Of a stretch of DNA of 24,985 nt, positions 13,579 through 21,190 are shown piece after piece. The notes under the pieces are model-generated. The model was not told the DNA's origin. It was given only the letters and a program-made list of their open reading frames with translations, and did not search any database. Numbering within the stretch: position 1 is the stretch's first letter; each line of letters begins with the position of its first letter. The stretch is from contig JBHPHA010000019.1 in NCBI GenBank assembly GCA_042569905.1, positions 1 to 24,985 of the forward strand, in the 5' to 3' direction. The position numbers were made by a program, and so were the translations under genes. This DNA is from JBHPHA01 sp042569905. Its GTDB lineage: Bacteria; Patescibacteriota; Minisyncoccia; Moranbacterales; UBA9337.

Positions 13579-14793
13579 TTATTTCCTAACAGACCCCGTA
13601 AAGGCAATTCCTTTAGAATCTTTAAATGTAACTTTATCATCCTCAATTGTAACATCACTAAATTTTGAAACATCAGCCTCATTCATTTCTTCACCTCTTG
13701 AAGCAGCAGCGCTCCTTCTCTCTTTCATTTCATTTATTTCTTCTATTGCACTAGTCAATTCCTCTTTCGACAAATCATGTTCTCCGGATTGAGCCCCTTC
13801 GATATTCACACTCATACCTCCTAACTCAATAAATTTCTCCTCTTTCTCAGCATCACTCTCTTTTTGATTATCCTTATGCTCCATTGCCTTTCTCTCTTCT
13901 TCATCACCCTCAATTTCCTTCTGATCGTCATGATATTCTATTGCCTTTTTCTCCTCCTGACCTTCATCTTGTCCTATCCTCCTAATCTCTTCTTGCAATT
14001 CTTCGATCTCATTGGCTTCACCTTCCATTAATATTTCCCCTATTCTTTCCTCCGTCATCGCCTCAGAAGCAAGCGCTTGTGCTAAAATTTTAATAAATAG
14101 TTTAATAAGTTCCTCATATTTGCCATCTTGACTCTCATAATTTTCAAAAGAATCACTACTCAAGGTCTTGACTCTTTCCATTTCTTTTTTTGAAGATTCG
14201 CTGTTGGCAATTTCAGCAATCGCTGTCAGACCTTCAGTTAGAGACTTCATATTTTTCCCAATTTTTTCAAGCATTCCAGTCTTCACTTCTCCACTTTCCG
14301 GACTAAGGCCCTCCATTTGACTTAGAAAATCAATTTTCTCCACTAATCCCTCCAGACTAACTGCTTTTTCAAATTCATCAACTGACAATCCCTCAAACTT
14401 CATTGCATAATAATTATTCAATGATTCAGTATAACTCCCCTTCATTTTTTCTAAATCAGAATCATCAATTCCAGAAGCTACGTCCTTTCCAAAAAATTCC
14501 GCCAACTTATTTTTAGATGCACTATTTTTAACATGCGCGGTCAAATACTCTTCTCTATCGTTATTCTTCACTTTATCTAAAACTACTACAGCCTTATCTT
14601 TATCAGAAAGACCCTCAAAAAATTTAGTTTCATCTTCATTAAAACCCCTCACAATATCTTTATGATCATCCAAGACAGATTCGTAACTATTTAACTCTTT
14701 TTCTTCCTCAATTACTTGCTCCTCGTCAAGTCCTTTTTCCTTCTCTGGACCTGCTGGTTGTTCGTTAGGGTTCGCTTGTCGCTCATTAATCAT
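13579..14793 (-). CDS. Hypothetical acidic cytoplasmic protein
   Basis: Not recognised. The 404-residue product is strongly acidic, without signal peptide or membrane helix. The first 30 residues are disordered-looking (Asn/Pro/Glu-rich), residues 35-240 look helical, and residues 270-325 form a low-complexity Glu/Lys region with an imperfect repeat around KKAIEYHDDQKE and RKAMEHKDNQKE. The C-terminal 60 residues look more ordered. The ATG start has no Shine-Dalgarno sequence, and only an isolated TAAAAT lies upstream. Unlike the neighbouring orphans it is long and lacks a strong promoter. Composition suggests a structural or binding role, but nothing specific can be claimed. Confidence 0.8.
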   Translation of the reverse strand: MINERQANPNEQPAGPEKEKGLDEEQVIEEEKELNSYESVLDDHKDIVRGFNEDETKFFEGLSDKDKAVVVLDKVKNNDREEYLTAHVKNSASKNKLAEFFGKDVASGIDDSDLEKMKGSYTESLNNYYAMKFEGLSVDEFEKAVSLEGLVEKIDFLSQMEGLSPESGEVKTGMLEKIGKNMKSLTEGLTAIAEIANSESSKKEMERVKTLSSDSFENYESQDGKYEELIKLFIKILAQALASEAMTEERIGEILMEGEANEIEELQEEIRRIGQDEGQEEKKAIEYHDDQKEIEGDEEERKAMEHKDNQKESDAEKEEKFIELGGMSVNIEGAQSGEHDLSKEELTSAIEEINEMKERRSAAASRGEEMNEADVSKFSDVTIEDDKVTFKDSKGIAFTGSVRK

Positions 14794-14884
14794 AATAATT
14801 TTTCTATGTTTTTATTAGTTTATGTTTTTTTATTTTACCACATCCATTTGCCCACACAGCATCATTTTAATACAGATGCTAAAA

Positions 14885-15535
14885 TTAAAATTTCTTCCAC
14901 TTTCCTTCAGAAATAACCTCTATCTCTCCATCAACAATTTTGATTGCGGAATTGTCATCAAAGACATAGATTGGTTGCTCTATTGTTTTTGCGATTTCTG
15001 CCACATTTTCATCATTCACATTCGGAAAGCTATCTGAGTTATAGTGAGGCACTATGCAAAAATCAACCAAACTCAAACCTTCACTCGTCTCCCATCCTTC
15101 CAACTCCTCATCATAAAGAAGCTTACCCTCTTCCAAAAACAAACTTGGAGTCATCACAACACTTCCTGCACTCACTCCAACATAGATTTTTTCTTCTAAA
15201 AGTTTTGGCAACAATTCCTTTAATCCTGATTTTTCAATAGATCGCATCAAATGGAAATCATACCCTCCTTCAACAAAAAGCACATCCGCATTTTCAAAAC
15301 GAGGTTTCCAGTTTTCCATTGGAAGAGCGGAAACATCCACAATATCCACCTCCGAAAAAACTTCTTGGCATTTCACCAAATCATCAATAAGCCAACCTTT
15401 GTCTCCATCACCCCAATTAGCAGCCGTTGGAATAAAAGCAACTTTCAATTCTTTCAATGGTTTTTCAGAAAGACTCTGAAGTGCATTTTCAATTGATTGA
15501 TTACTAATCCCTGCTGACGTCAATAGTAGTTTCAT
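14885..15535 (-). CDS. Peptidase S51 family protein (dipeptidase E-like)
   Basis: S51 peptidases are cytoplasmic serine peptidases; the type member, dipeptidase E, releases N-terminal Asp from dipeptides. The 216-residue product has the family landmarks: FIPTAAN (34-40), FVEGGYDF (87-94) with the Gly-Gly of the oxyanion region, the nucleophile elbow GVSAGS (Ser122), and the PHYNSD segment carrying the expected histidine (His164). The length fits the family (about 210-240 residues). The substrate cannot be fixed from sequence, as the family also holds cyanophycinase-like members. The ATG start has no ribosome-binding site; a TATACT at 15562-15567 is the likely -10. It follows the 36-residue gene and its terminator. 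No good terminator is visible after it. Confidence 0.9.
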   Translation of the reverse strand: MKLLLTSAGISNQSIENALQSLSEKPLKELKVAFIPTAANWGDGDKGWLIDDLVKCQEVFSEVDIVDVSALPMENWKPRFENADVLFVEGGYDFHLMRSIEKSGLKELLPKLLEEKIYVGVSAGSVVMTPSLFLEEGKLLYDEELEGWETSEGLSLVDFCIVPHYNSDSFPNVNDENVAEIAKTIEQPIYVFDDNSAIKIVDGEIEVISEGKWKKF

Positions 15536-15582
15536 ATTTTTTCTAGATTATCTTTTACTTAAGTATACCATTTTTAAGCAAC

Positions 15583-15619
15583 AAAAAAACAGGTATCATG
15601 CTATTTCATGACACCTGTT
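15583..15619 (-). terminator. Terminator of the 36-codon gene at 15636-15746
   Basis: On the minus-strand RNA a 13-bp stem with one G-U pair (15588-15600 with 15607-15619) and a 6-nt loop runs into TTTTTTT. On the plus strand the G-U would be A-C, so the direction is minus. Confidence 0.88.
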
Positions 15620-15635
15620 ACTATTTTAAAATGCT

Positions 15636-15746
15636 TTACTCATCCTCTTTGAACTCTGCGTCAATAATTTCCCCACTATCACTTCGTGGGTTATATGAGC
15701 GACAATTGCTGCTGCTCCTCGAAAACGTCAATCTTTTCTTGGCCAT
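15636..15746 (-). CDS. Small hypothetical protein (36 residues)
   Basis: The 36-codon frame starts at ATG 15744-15746 and stops at TAA 17 bp before a strong terminator. The product starts MAKKRLTFSRSSSN, is Ser/Arg-rich and basic in the first half and acidic at the end (EFKEDE). Support is contextual: the terminator needs a minus-strand transcript, and this is the only reasonable frame before it. The ribosome-binding site is weak (GGA about 9 nt upstream) and the best promoter is TTGAAA-18-TGAGAT. It is shorter than most gene finders report. The transcript might instead be a non-coding RNA. Confidence 0.5.
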   Translation of the reverse strand: MAKKRLTFSRSSSNCRSYNPRSDSGEIIDAEFKEDE

Positions 15747-15845
15747 CTTACTAATTCCAATATCAATCTGACATATCTCAAAAGAAACTACAAAACAATT
15801 TCAATCTTATTTCTCTATCTCAATTCTCAAATCTACTCGCCTATG

Positions 15846-15874
15846 TTGACAAAAAAACAATACCTTGCTATTTT
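15846..15874 (+). promoter_or_regulatory. Promoter TTGACA-17-TATTTT for the DHH-family gene
   Basis: A perfect -35 (15846-15851) and a -10 of TATTTT (15869-15874) are 17 bp apart, about 40 bp before the start codon. Confidence 0.75.
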
Positions 15875-15911
15875 TAACTACTAAACTTAAATAAATTAAT
15901 TCAGTCTGAAT

Positions 15912-17045
15912 ATGCAAATCGAACCGACACAACAGATAAAGAAATTACTCAAAAAATCTACTAATGTTTTAATTTTATTGCCACCGAATCTGAATGGTGA
16001 CCTTATCAGTGCTAGTTATGCACTCTTTTTTCTGTTAAAAGAAAAAAATGTCAAATCAACCATAATTGCTAGTAACACAAAAAAGAAAACTCAGAAACTT
16101 AACTTTCTTCCACAGCCAGAGAATATTAAAAAAGAATTATCTCAAGCACGTGATTTCATTCTAGCTTTTAATACAACAAAAAATAGGATTGCTAATGTTC
16201 GCACAGAGGAAAAAGAAGATGAACTAAGAATCTACATAACACCAGAAAAAGGATCAATTCACCCTCAAGACTTCTCCTTTATTCCAGCTAAATTCAAATA
16301 TGATTTAGTGATTACACTTGGAGCACCTGACAAAGAATCTCTTGGAAAGGTATTTGAAAATAATCCTGACATCTTCTATGAAGTACCTATCATAAACATC
16401 GACAACCACAGCGACAACGATGAGTTTGGGCAAGTAAACGTTGTTAATGTGCTTGGATCTTCAATTTGTGAAATCATTGTTGACTTGCTAGTTCAAAATA
16501 ACGAAGAACGTCTTTCCAAGCCGATTGCTCAATGCCTGCTAGCTGGAATTATTGATGCAACTGAAAGCTTTCAAAACAAAAAAACTACTCCAAAATCACT
16601 TCAGGCTTCTGCGATGCTTATGGGATGGGGTGCTGACCAACAAGAAATCATCCGACATCTATACAAAACTCAACCACTACACATCCTGAAATTATGGGGG
16701 CGTGTTATGGCTAAGTTAAACTGGAATGAAGAACTGAAGTTAATCTGGTCATCCATAACAGTAGAAGACTTTGTTCAAAGCAGAAGCAATCCCGAAGATG
16801 CACCTTTGATTCTTGATAAGATTCAAGAAAACTATTCATCTGGGAAAATATTCATGTTACTTTACACTGAAATTCCAAATGTCATTAAGGGAACAATAAA
16901 ATCATCTAGCCAAGATACATTGAGAAAAATCGCTTTAGTGCTCAATGGAAAAATTATTGAAGACGACCTATGTGAATTCAGCATTGAAGATTGCTCCGAA
17001 AAAGATATTGAAAAAAGATTACTGGACTTATTGAAAAATAAATAA
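15912..17045 (+). CDS. DHH-family phosphoesterase-like protein with altered metal site
   Basis: The fold is that of DHH/DHHA1 proteins such as NrnA and GdpP, which cleave short oligonucleotides or cyclic dinucleotides using Mn2+. The 377-residue product keeps the overall layout: the N-terminal Rossmann-like domain, the NIDNHSDN-x2-FG segment (162-172), a C-terminal DHHA1-like domain and the LLAGIIDATESF segment with Asp215. The metal ligands are changed. The first motif, normally H-x3-DGD, reads LPPNLNGD (no His, first Asp replaced by Asn28, Asp30 kept), and DHH itself is D164-N165-H166. DNH variants occur in the family, but loss of the first motif suggests low or changed activity. In many bacteria a gene of this kind sits in the nusA-infB-rbfA region; here it lies about 14.5 kb from nusA and on the opposite strand. 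The ATG start has no ribosome-binding site. Confidence 0.85.
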   Translation: MQIEPTQQIKKLLKKSTNVLILLPPNLNGDLISASYALFFLLKEKNVKSTIIASNTKKKTQKLNFLPQPENIKKELSQARDFILAFNTTKNRIANVRTEEKEDELRIYITPEKGSIHPQDFSFIPAKFKYDLVITLGAPDKESLGKVFENNPDIFYEVPIINIDNHSDNDEFGQVNVVNVLGSSICEIIVDLLVQNNEERLSKPIAQCLLAGIIDATESFQNKKTTPKSLQASAMLMGWGADQQEIIRHLYKTQPLHILKLWGRVMAKLNWNEELKLIWSSITVEDFVQSRSNPEDAPLILDKIQENYSSGKIFMLLYTEIPNVIKGTIKSSSQDTLRKIALVLNGKIIEDDLCEFSIEDCSEKDIEKRLLDLLKNK

Positions 17046-17050
17046 TATTA

Positions 17051-17080
17051 AAATCTCATCACTACGATGAGATTTTTTAT
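17051..17080 (+). terminator. Terminator of the DHH-family gene
   Basis: A perfect 10-bp stem (17051-17060 with 17066-17075) with a 5-nt loop is followed by a U-rich tail on the plus strand, directly after the stop codon. Confidence 0.9.
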
Positions 17081-17123
17081 TTATTATTTATTATTTATTG
17101 AAAATGAGTTAAAATAAAGATAA

Positions 17124-17301
17124 TAGACTTCCTCGGAAACCCTTTTTACTGCAACTCCTTATTTCTTGCTGCGACTTCGTCAAGTTTCGTAAACTATCTT
17201 TTGACGTACCTATAGTACAACATCAAGACATTTTACTTACTTTCCTTGCCTCACTAAAAAATAAGAAGTTTCGTAACAAAAAAGGTTTCCGAAGAAGTCT
17301 A
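17124..17301. mobile_element. MITE-like element with inverted repeats and TA flanks
   Basis: This 178-bp non-coding element has imperfect terminal inverted repeats. The left end reads TAGACTTCCTCGGAAACC and the right end, on the other strand, TAGACTTCTTCGGAAACC; a looser match continues inward over about 45 bp. TA at both ends fits a TA target duplication, as made by Tc1/mariner-IS630 transposases. The inside has no reading frame; AAGTTTCGTAA occurs twice. A shorter relative lies at 24360-24431. Confidence 0.7.
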
Positions 17302-17473
17302 ATAAACACTAATACAAAAATAAATTTAAAAAGTAAGCCTCTTATAAGATAATATTGTTATAAATCTTATTTCAAAAGGACTTGTTTCTAGTTTTGCTTT
17401 TAGAGCGAGATATTCAGTGCTCTAGCTAAAGTAGTGATTTCAAACAGGATCTTTAATGGGTTGAAACAAACAA

Positions 17474-20400
17474 ATGGTGCAGCTACAAAAAAAGAGGGCA
17501 ACAAAAAGTCCTGAGAAAGCAACTCGAATAAAAAGAACGCTCGGAAAACTTCGCAAAGAATCAGAAGAGCAAATCGCTTCTCGACTTGCCACAGACCACT
17601 CGCTACCATACATTGACTTGTTTATTATTCCAACTGACATTTCAGATATTCGCAGCATCTCAGAAGAAGACTCTCACAAATACAAACTAACCGTATTCCA
17701 AAAAAGTGGTAAGGGTATAAGGATTGGTGTTACTGACCCTACCAATCAAGAAACTCTGGACTATATTGAAGAATTGAAAAGCAAATACGGATGGGATATA
17801 AAGCTTTACGTTATCTCATCGTCATCCTTAGGAAAGATTTGGGATAAATACAAAGCTCAGCCTCTTTTGGAAACACTAGATTTATTTTATGTAGGATTAA
17901 CCGGAGAAGAGCTTGAGAACTTTGAAAGAGATTTCAAAAAATTACTTGACCTCAAAGACAGAGCAGATGAAATGTCTACTTCAGAAATTTTCAACATTGT
18001 AATGTCAGGAGCAATTAAGATGAAAGCTAGTGACGTTCATTTTGAACCACAAGAGAAATCGGTTCGTATGAGATACAGAATTGATGGCGTCTTGCAGGAC
18101 ATTGGATATTTCTCACACAAAACCTACAAAAGCATTCTTTCTAGAATCAAAATGCTTGGAAAAATGAAACTAAACGTACGTGACGTTGCTCAAGATGGTC
18201 ATTTTTCAATCAATCTTGAAAGCGGAGAAGCAGTCAAAGAACGAGAAGATGATGCGGAAGAAACTACTGAAAGTCGGCTTGGAAAAGTTGATCTTCGTGT
18301 GAGTATCATTCCTGGAAATCACGGAGAGAGTATTGTGACTCGTCTGCTAAATCAATCTGCGGTAATGCAACAAGTAGAAGACCTTGGACTTCAGGGACTA
18401 GCCAGTGAAAGGGTTAATGTTCAAATTGCAAAGCCAAACGGAATGATTTTGGTTACTGGACCAACTGGATCTGGTAAAACCACAACACTTTATGCTTTCG
18501 TCAATAAACTTAATCAAGCTGACGTAAAAATAATCACGATTGAAGACCCAATAGAATATCAAATCAAAGGAATTTCACAAACTCAAATTGCAGCCGACAG
18601 AGGCTACACATTTGCCAAAGGTCTTCGTGCTATTGTTCGTCAAGATCCCGACATCGTTCTTGTTGGTGAAATTCGTGATGAAGAAACCGCTGAAATTTCA
18701 GTTCAAGCTGCCCTCACAGGTCATCTAGTACTTTCAACGCTTCATACTAACAACGCAGTAGCATCAGTATCCAGACTTCTGGAAATGGGAATCAGACCAT
18801 CACTTATCACATCCTCCGTTAACGCCTTCATCGCACAAAGATTGGTTCGTACACTTTGTCCAGATTGTCGAGAAGAATACGAGCCCGCGGAAGAAACAAT
18901 TGGGACAATCAAAAAAATAATTTCGATTATCTCCCCTAAGTCTAAAGTAGAGATACCAAAAAACATTGATAAATTATATCGAGCAAAAGGTTGCCCAAAT
19001 TGCCATAACCTTGGATACAAAGGAAGACTTGGTATATTTGAAATAATGACAATTTCTGAAAAAATCGAAAAAATGATTCTTGATATGGCTGGAGAAACAG
19101 AGTTAACTGAGGCTGCCCTCGAAGAAGGGATGATCACCATGGCACAAGACGGTATCATCAAGGCGCTTCAAGGACTAACATCGCTAGAAGAAGTATGGAG
19201 AGTAACTGGGCAAAATCAATTCTTAGAAGAGCTTTATGAAAAACTAATGAGCCAATCACTTTCTCGCGCAATATTTATTCCGACCGAAATTCTGAAAGGT
19301 ACATTTGAAAACGTTGGAAGCTTTGAAAAAATACATGAGTTTATTAACAAATCATCTTCAAAAGAAATTGCTGAGATTCTTTTTTCAGCTGCCCTGTTCC
19401 TAGAGGCTGGAGATATTCACATTGAACCGGAAGAAACTCAAGTAAACTTCCGACTAAGAATCAATGGAATACTTCAAACTATTGCATCAATTCCAATCAA
19501 TGAATATCCTGGGCTAACTGGAAAGATAAAGCTATTGAGTGGACTCGATACGTCCAAAAAAGCTGGGGTAAAGGATAGTCGTTTCAGTATCAAAATCGAA
19601 GAGGCTTTTGAAAATATAACAGATACAAAAGTTGACGTCAGGGTTTCAATAATTTCTGGAGGATTTGGAGAAACAGTTGTACTTAGATTATTGAATCAAT
19701 CTGCAGTCTCTCTGGACTTGGAAAACTTAGGAATTAGAAAACAAAACTTAGATAAAATATTAAAAGAATCCAAGAAACCTTACGGAGTTGTAATCAATAC
19801 TGGACCAACTGGCTCTGGTAAAACGACAACTCTTTACAGCCTTTTAAGTGTCTTAAACAAGCCAGAAGTAAAAATAATCACAGTTGAGGATCCAATTGAA
19901 TATCAACTACCTGGAATTCTTCAAACTCAGGTTGATAAAAAAAGTGGTTATGATTTCGCAGGGGCTCTTCGAGCATTGCTTCGTCAAAACCCTGACATTA
20001 TGATGATTGGTGAAATCCGTGATAAGGAGACTGCTGAAATTTCAATTCAGGCCGCTCTTACTGGACATCTTCTACTTTCAACGCTTCATGCCAATGACGC
20101 CACTAGTGCTCCGATGAGATTGATTAATATGGGTGTTCGACCTGATGACTTGGCAACAGCTATCAATGCGTTTATTGCGCAAAGACTTGTTCAAAAACTT
20201 TGCCCACATTGTAAGGAGGAAGTGGCACCTACAGCAGAAGAAAAAGAAATTATTGATAATATGGTAAAAACTATTTCACCAGCTTCAAAAATTGATCTCA
20301 CGCAATATGCCGGTTATTCTAAAATCTTCAAATCAAAAGGTTGTTCTAAATGTAACAATATTGGATATAAAGGGAGAACAACAGTAACGGAAGTGATGAC

Positions 20401-20566
20401 AATCAATCCTGAACTAGAGCTTCTAATTTCTCGCAGCGCCCTGTCATCAGAAATAAAGCAAAAAGCCATCGAAGGTGGGATGATTACAATGGAGCAAGAT
20501 GGAATACTAAAGATAATCGAAGGAGAAACAACACTAGAAGAAGTTCAAAGAGTAACAACTATCTAA
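17474..20566 (+). CDS. Double GspE/PilB type IV pilus assembly ATPase (two ATPase modules in one chain)
   Basis: GspE/PilB proteins are hexameric ATPases that drive extension of type IV pili or type II secretion pseudopili at the inner face of the membrane. The usual length is about 550-600 residues; this product has 1030 and contains two complete modules. Module 1 has an N-terminal MshEN-like domain (about 33-130), Walker A GPTGSGKTT (329-337), the Asp box IITIEDPIEYQ, Walker B VGEIRDEETAE (397-407), the His box TGHLVLSTLHTN, and a zinc knuckle C462/C465/C507/C510. Module 2 (about 590-1030) repeats the set without an MshEN domain: Walker A 777-785, GEIRDKETAE, TGHLLLSTLHAN, and C910/C913/C957/C960. 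All key residues are intact in both. The ATG start has no ribosome-binding site. A bidirectional terminator follows. Confidence 0.95.
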   Translation: MVQLQKKRATKSPEKATRIKRTLGKLRKESEEQIASRLATDHSLPYIDLFIIPTDISDIRSISEEDSHKYKLTVFQKSGKGIRIGVTDPTNQETLDYIEELKSKYGWDIKLYVISSSSLGKIWDKYKAQPLLETLDLFYVGLTGEELENFERDFKKLLDLKDRADEMSTSEIFNIVMSGAIKMKASDVHFEPQEKSVRMRYRIDGVLQDIGYFSHKTYKSILSRIKMLGKMKLNVRDVAQDGHFSINLESGEAVKEREDDAEETTESRLGKVDLRVSIIPGNHGESIVTRLLNQSAVMQQVEDLGLQGLASERVNVQIAKPNGMILVTGPTGSGKTTTLYAFVNKLNQADVKIITIEDPIEYQIKGISQTQIAADRGYTFAKGLRAIVRQDPDIVLVGEIRDEETAEISVQAALTGHLVLSTLHTNNAVASVSRLLEMGIRPSLITSSVNAFIAQRLVRTLCPDCREEYEPAEETIGTIKKIISIISPKSKVEIPKNIDKLYRAKGCPNCHNLGYKGRLGIFEIMTISEKIEKMILDMAGETELTEAALEEGMITMAQDGIIKALQGLTSLEEVWRVTGQNQFLEELYEKLMSQSLSRAIFIPTEILKGTFENVGSFEKIHEFINKSSSKEIAEILFSAALFLEAGDIHIEPEETQVNFRLRINGILQTIASIPINEYPGLTGKIKLLSGLDTSKKAGVKDSRFSIKIEEAFENITDTKVDVRVSIISGGFGETVVLRLLNQSAVSLDLENLGIRKQNLDKILKESKKPYGVVINTGPTGSGKTTTLYSLLSVLNKPEVKIITVEDPIEYQLPGILQTQVDKKSGYDFAGALRALLRQNPDIMMIGEIRDKETAEISIQAALTGHLLLSTLHANDATSAPMRLINMGVRPDDLATAINAFIAQRLVQKLCPHCKEEVAPTAEEKEIIDNMVKTISPASKIDLTQYAGYSKIFKSKGCSKCNNIGYKGRTTVTEVMTINPELELLISRSALSSEIKQKAIEGGMITMEQDGILKIIEGETTLEEVQRVTTI

Positions 20567-20579
20567 AAAGACTAAAATA

Positions 20580-20623
20580 AAAAAACAGGAGATTCCATTC
20601 GGAAAACTCCTGTTTTGTTTTTT
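20580..20623. terminator. Bidirectional terminator between the pilus ATPase and the four-Cys gene
   Basis: A 10-bp stem (20582-20591 with 20607-20616) with an inner TTCC/GGAA stem has U-tracts on both strands and serves the two convergent genes. The 44-nt segment is identical to 21131-21174. Confidence 0.92.
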
Positions 20624-20627
20624 GAGC

Positions 20628-21035
20628 TTATTTTTGATCAGGATCTGTATAATATCCCCAACGAATACCGTCTTTTTTGATAGCTTCATCCTTTGCCGCA
20701 TTAATAGCCTCTGCACCTTCTTTACTAAATCTCCCCCTTAAGATAAATATAGTGAGAGAGCCTCTATTCTTATTGCAAATACTTACAACTTCTCTATTTT
20801 CACCATCCACAATCTCCAGCTGATGCCTTGACAATGAGCAACGAGTACAATCTGAATCAAAAAATTCACAGTATCCTATGTTTTTGCAAAAGATATTTTC
20901 ACATATACCATATCGATCTATTTTTTGAGCTAAGCTTTTTATCTTAAGCCGCTGGGAAGCCTCTGATAACCAATTTTTGAACGGGATTTTTTCAGTCCCA
21001 TCGTAATCAACATCATCAATCAATTGAATCTTCAT
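20628..21035 (-). CDS. Four-cysteine family protein, single-domain member
   Basis: Not recognised. The 135-residue product belongs to a family with four domain copies in this window (here, twice at 21191-21997, once at 22029-22460). Shared features in order are an N-terminal IPFKNW segment, C-x6-C-x2-C-x20-C (C56, C63, C66, C87) starting GYCEFF, a helix with EAI, and a C-terminal GIRWGYY (123-129). The invariant cysteines suggest one metal site, zinc or iron-sulfur (inference). There is no signal peptide, so it should be cytoplasmic. The start is well supported (AAGGAG, 8-nt spacer). Its own promoter TTGACA-17-TATTAT lies at 21100-21128. A reading frame in the opposite half of the region was rejected as a shadow. 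Confidence 0.8.
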   Translation of the reverse strand: MKIQLIDDVDYDGTEKIPFKNWLSEASQRLKIKSLAQKIDRYGICENIFCKNIGYCEFFDSDCTRCSLSRHQLEIVDGENREVVSICNKNRGSLTIFILRGRFSKEGAEAINAAKDEAIKKDGIRWGYYTDPDQK

Positions 21036-21099
21036 TTCACTTCTCCTTTATTATTTTTTCAAAAAGCATTCCCCAACACACATATCAACACATCAAGGA

Positions 21100-21128
21100 A
21101 TAATACTCCAAGATATTCAAATTGTCAA
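21100..21128 (-). promoter_or_regulatory. Promoter TTGACA-17-TATTAT for the gene at 20628-21035
   Basis: A perfect -35 (21123-21128) and a -10 of TATTAT (21100-21105) are 17 bp apart, immediately downstream of the duplicated terminator 21131-21174. Confidence 0.85.
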
Positions 21129-21130
21129 TC

Positions 21131-21174
21131 AAAAAACAGGAGATTCCATTCGGAAAACTCCTGTTTTGTTTTTT
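21131..21174 (-). terminator. Terminator of the gene at 21191-21997, exact duplicate of 20580-20623
   Basis: Forty-four bases including stem, loop and both U-tracts are identical to the terminator at 20580-20623. The exact match suggests recent duplication of a gene-terminator unit or gene conversion. Confidence 0.9.
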
Positions 21175-21190
21175 CTTAAAAGTGATTCAA

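Larger units (their letters stand above)
17046..17473. other. Intergenic stretch with terminator, MITE-like element and long leader
   Basis: No gene is seen in these 428 bp. After the DHH terminator comes a MITE-like element (17124-17301), then about 170 bp upstream of the pilus ATPase gene. That part holds a 7-bp inverted repeat (17344-17350 with 17364-17370) and a small hairpin TAGAGC/GCTCTA (17401-17424). No convincing -35/-10 pair is visible for the ATPase gene. Confidence 0.6.

Noticed and set aside
1668..14793. Integron gene-cassette array
   Set aside because: The genes carry individual promoters and terminators, no integrase is present, and I see no attC-like sites repeated at constant positions.
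14858..14880. AGCATC/GATGCT hairpin as a terminator for the S51 peptidase gene
   Set aside because: The stem is 6 bp with an 11-nt loop, and a GC-rich stretch rather than a U-tract follows.
18742..19161. Open frame of 139 codons on the minus strand
   Set aside because: It is antisense within the first ATPase module of the pilus gene, whose motifs fix the true frame.
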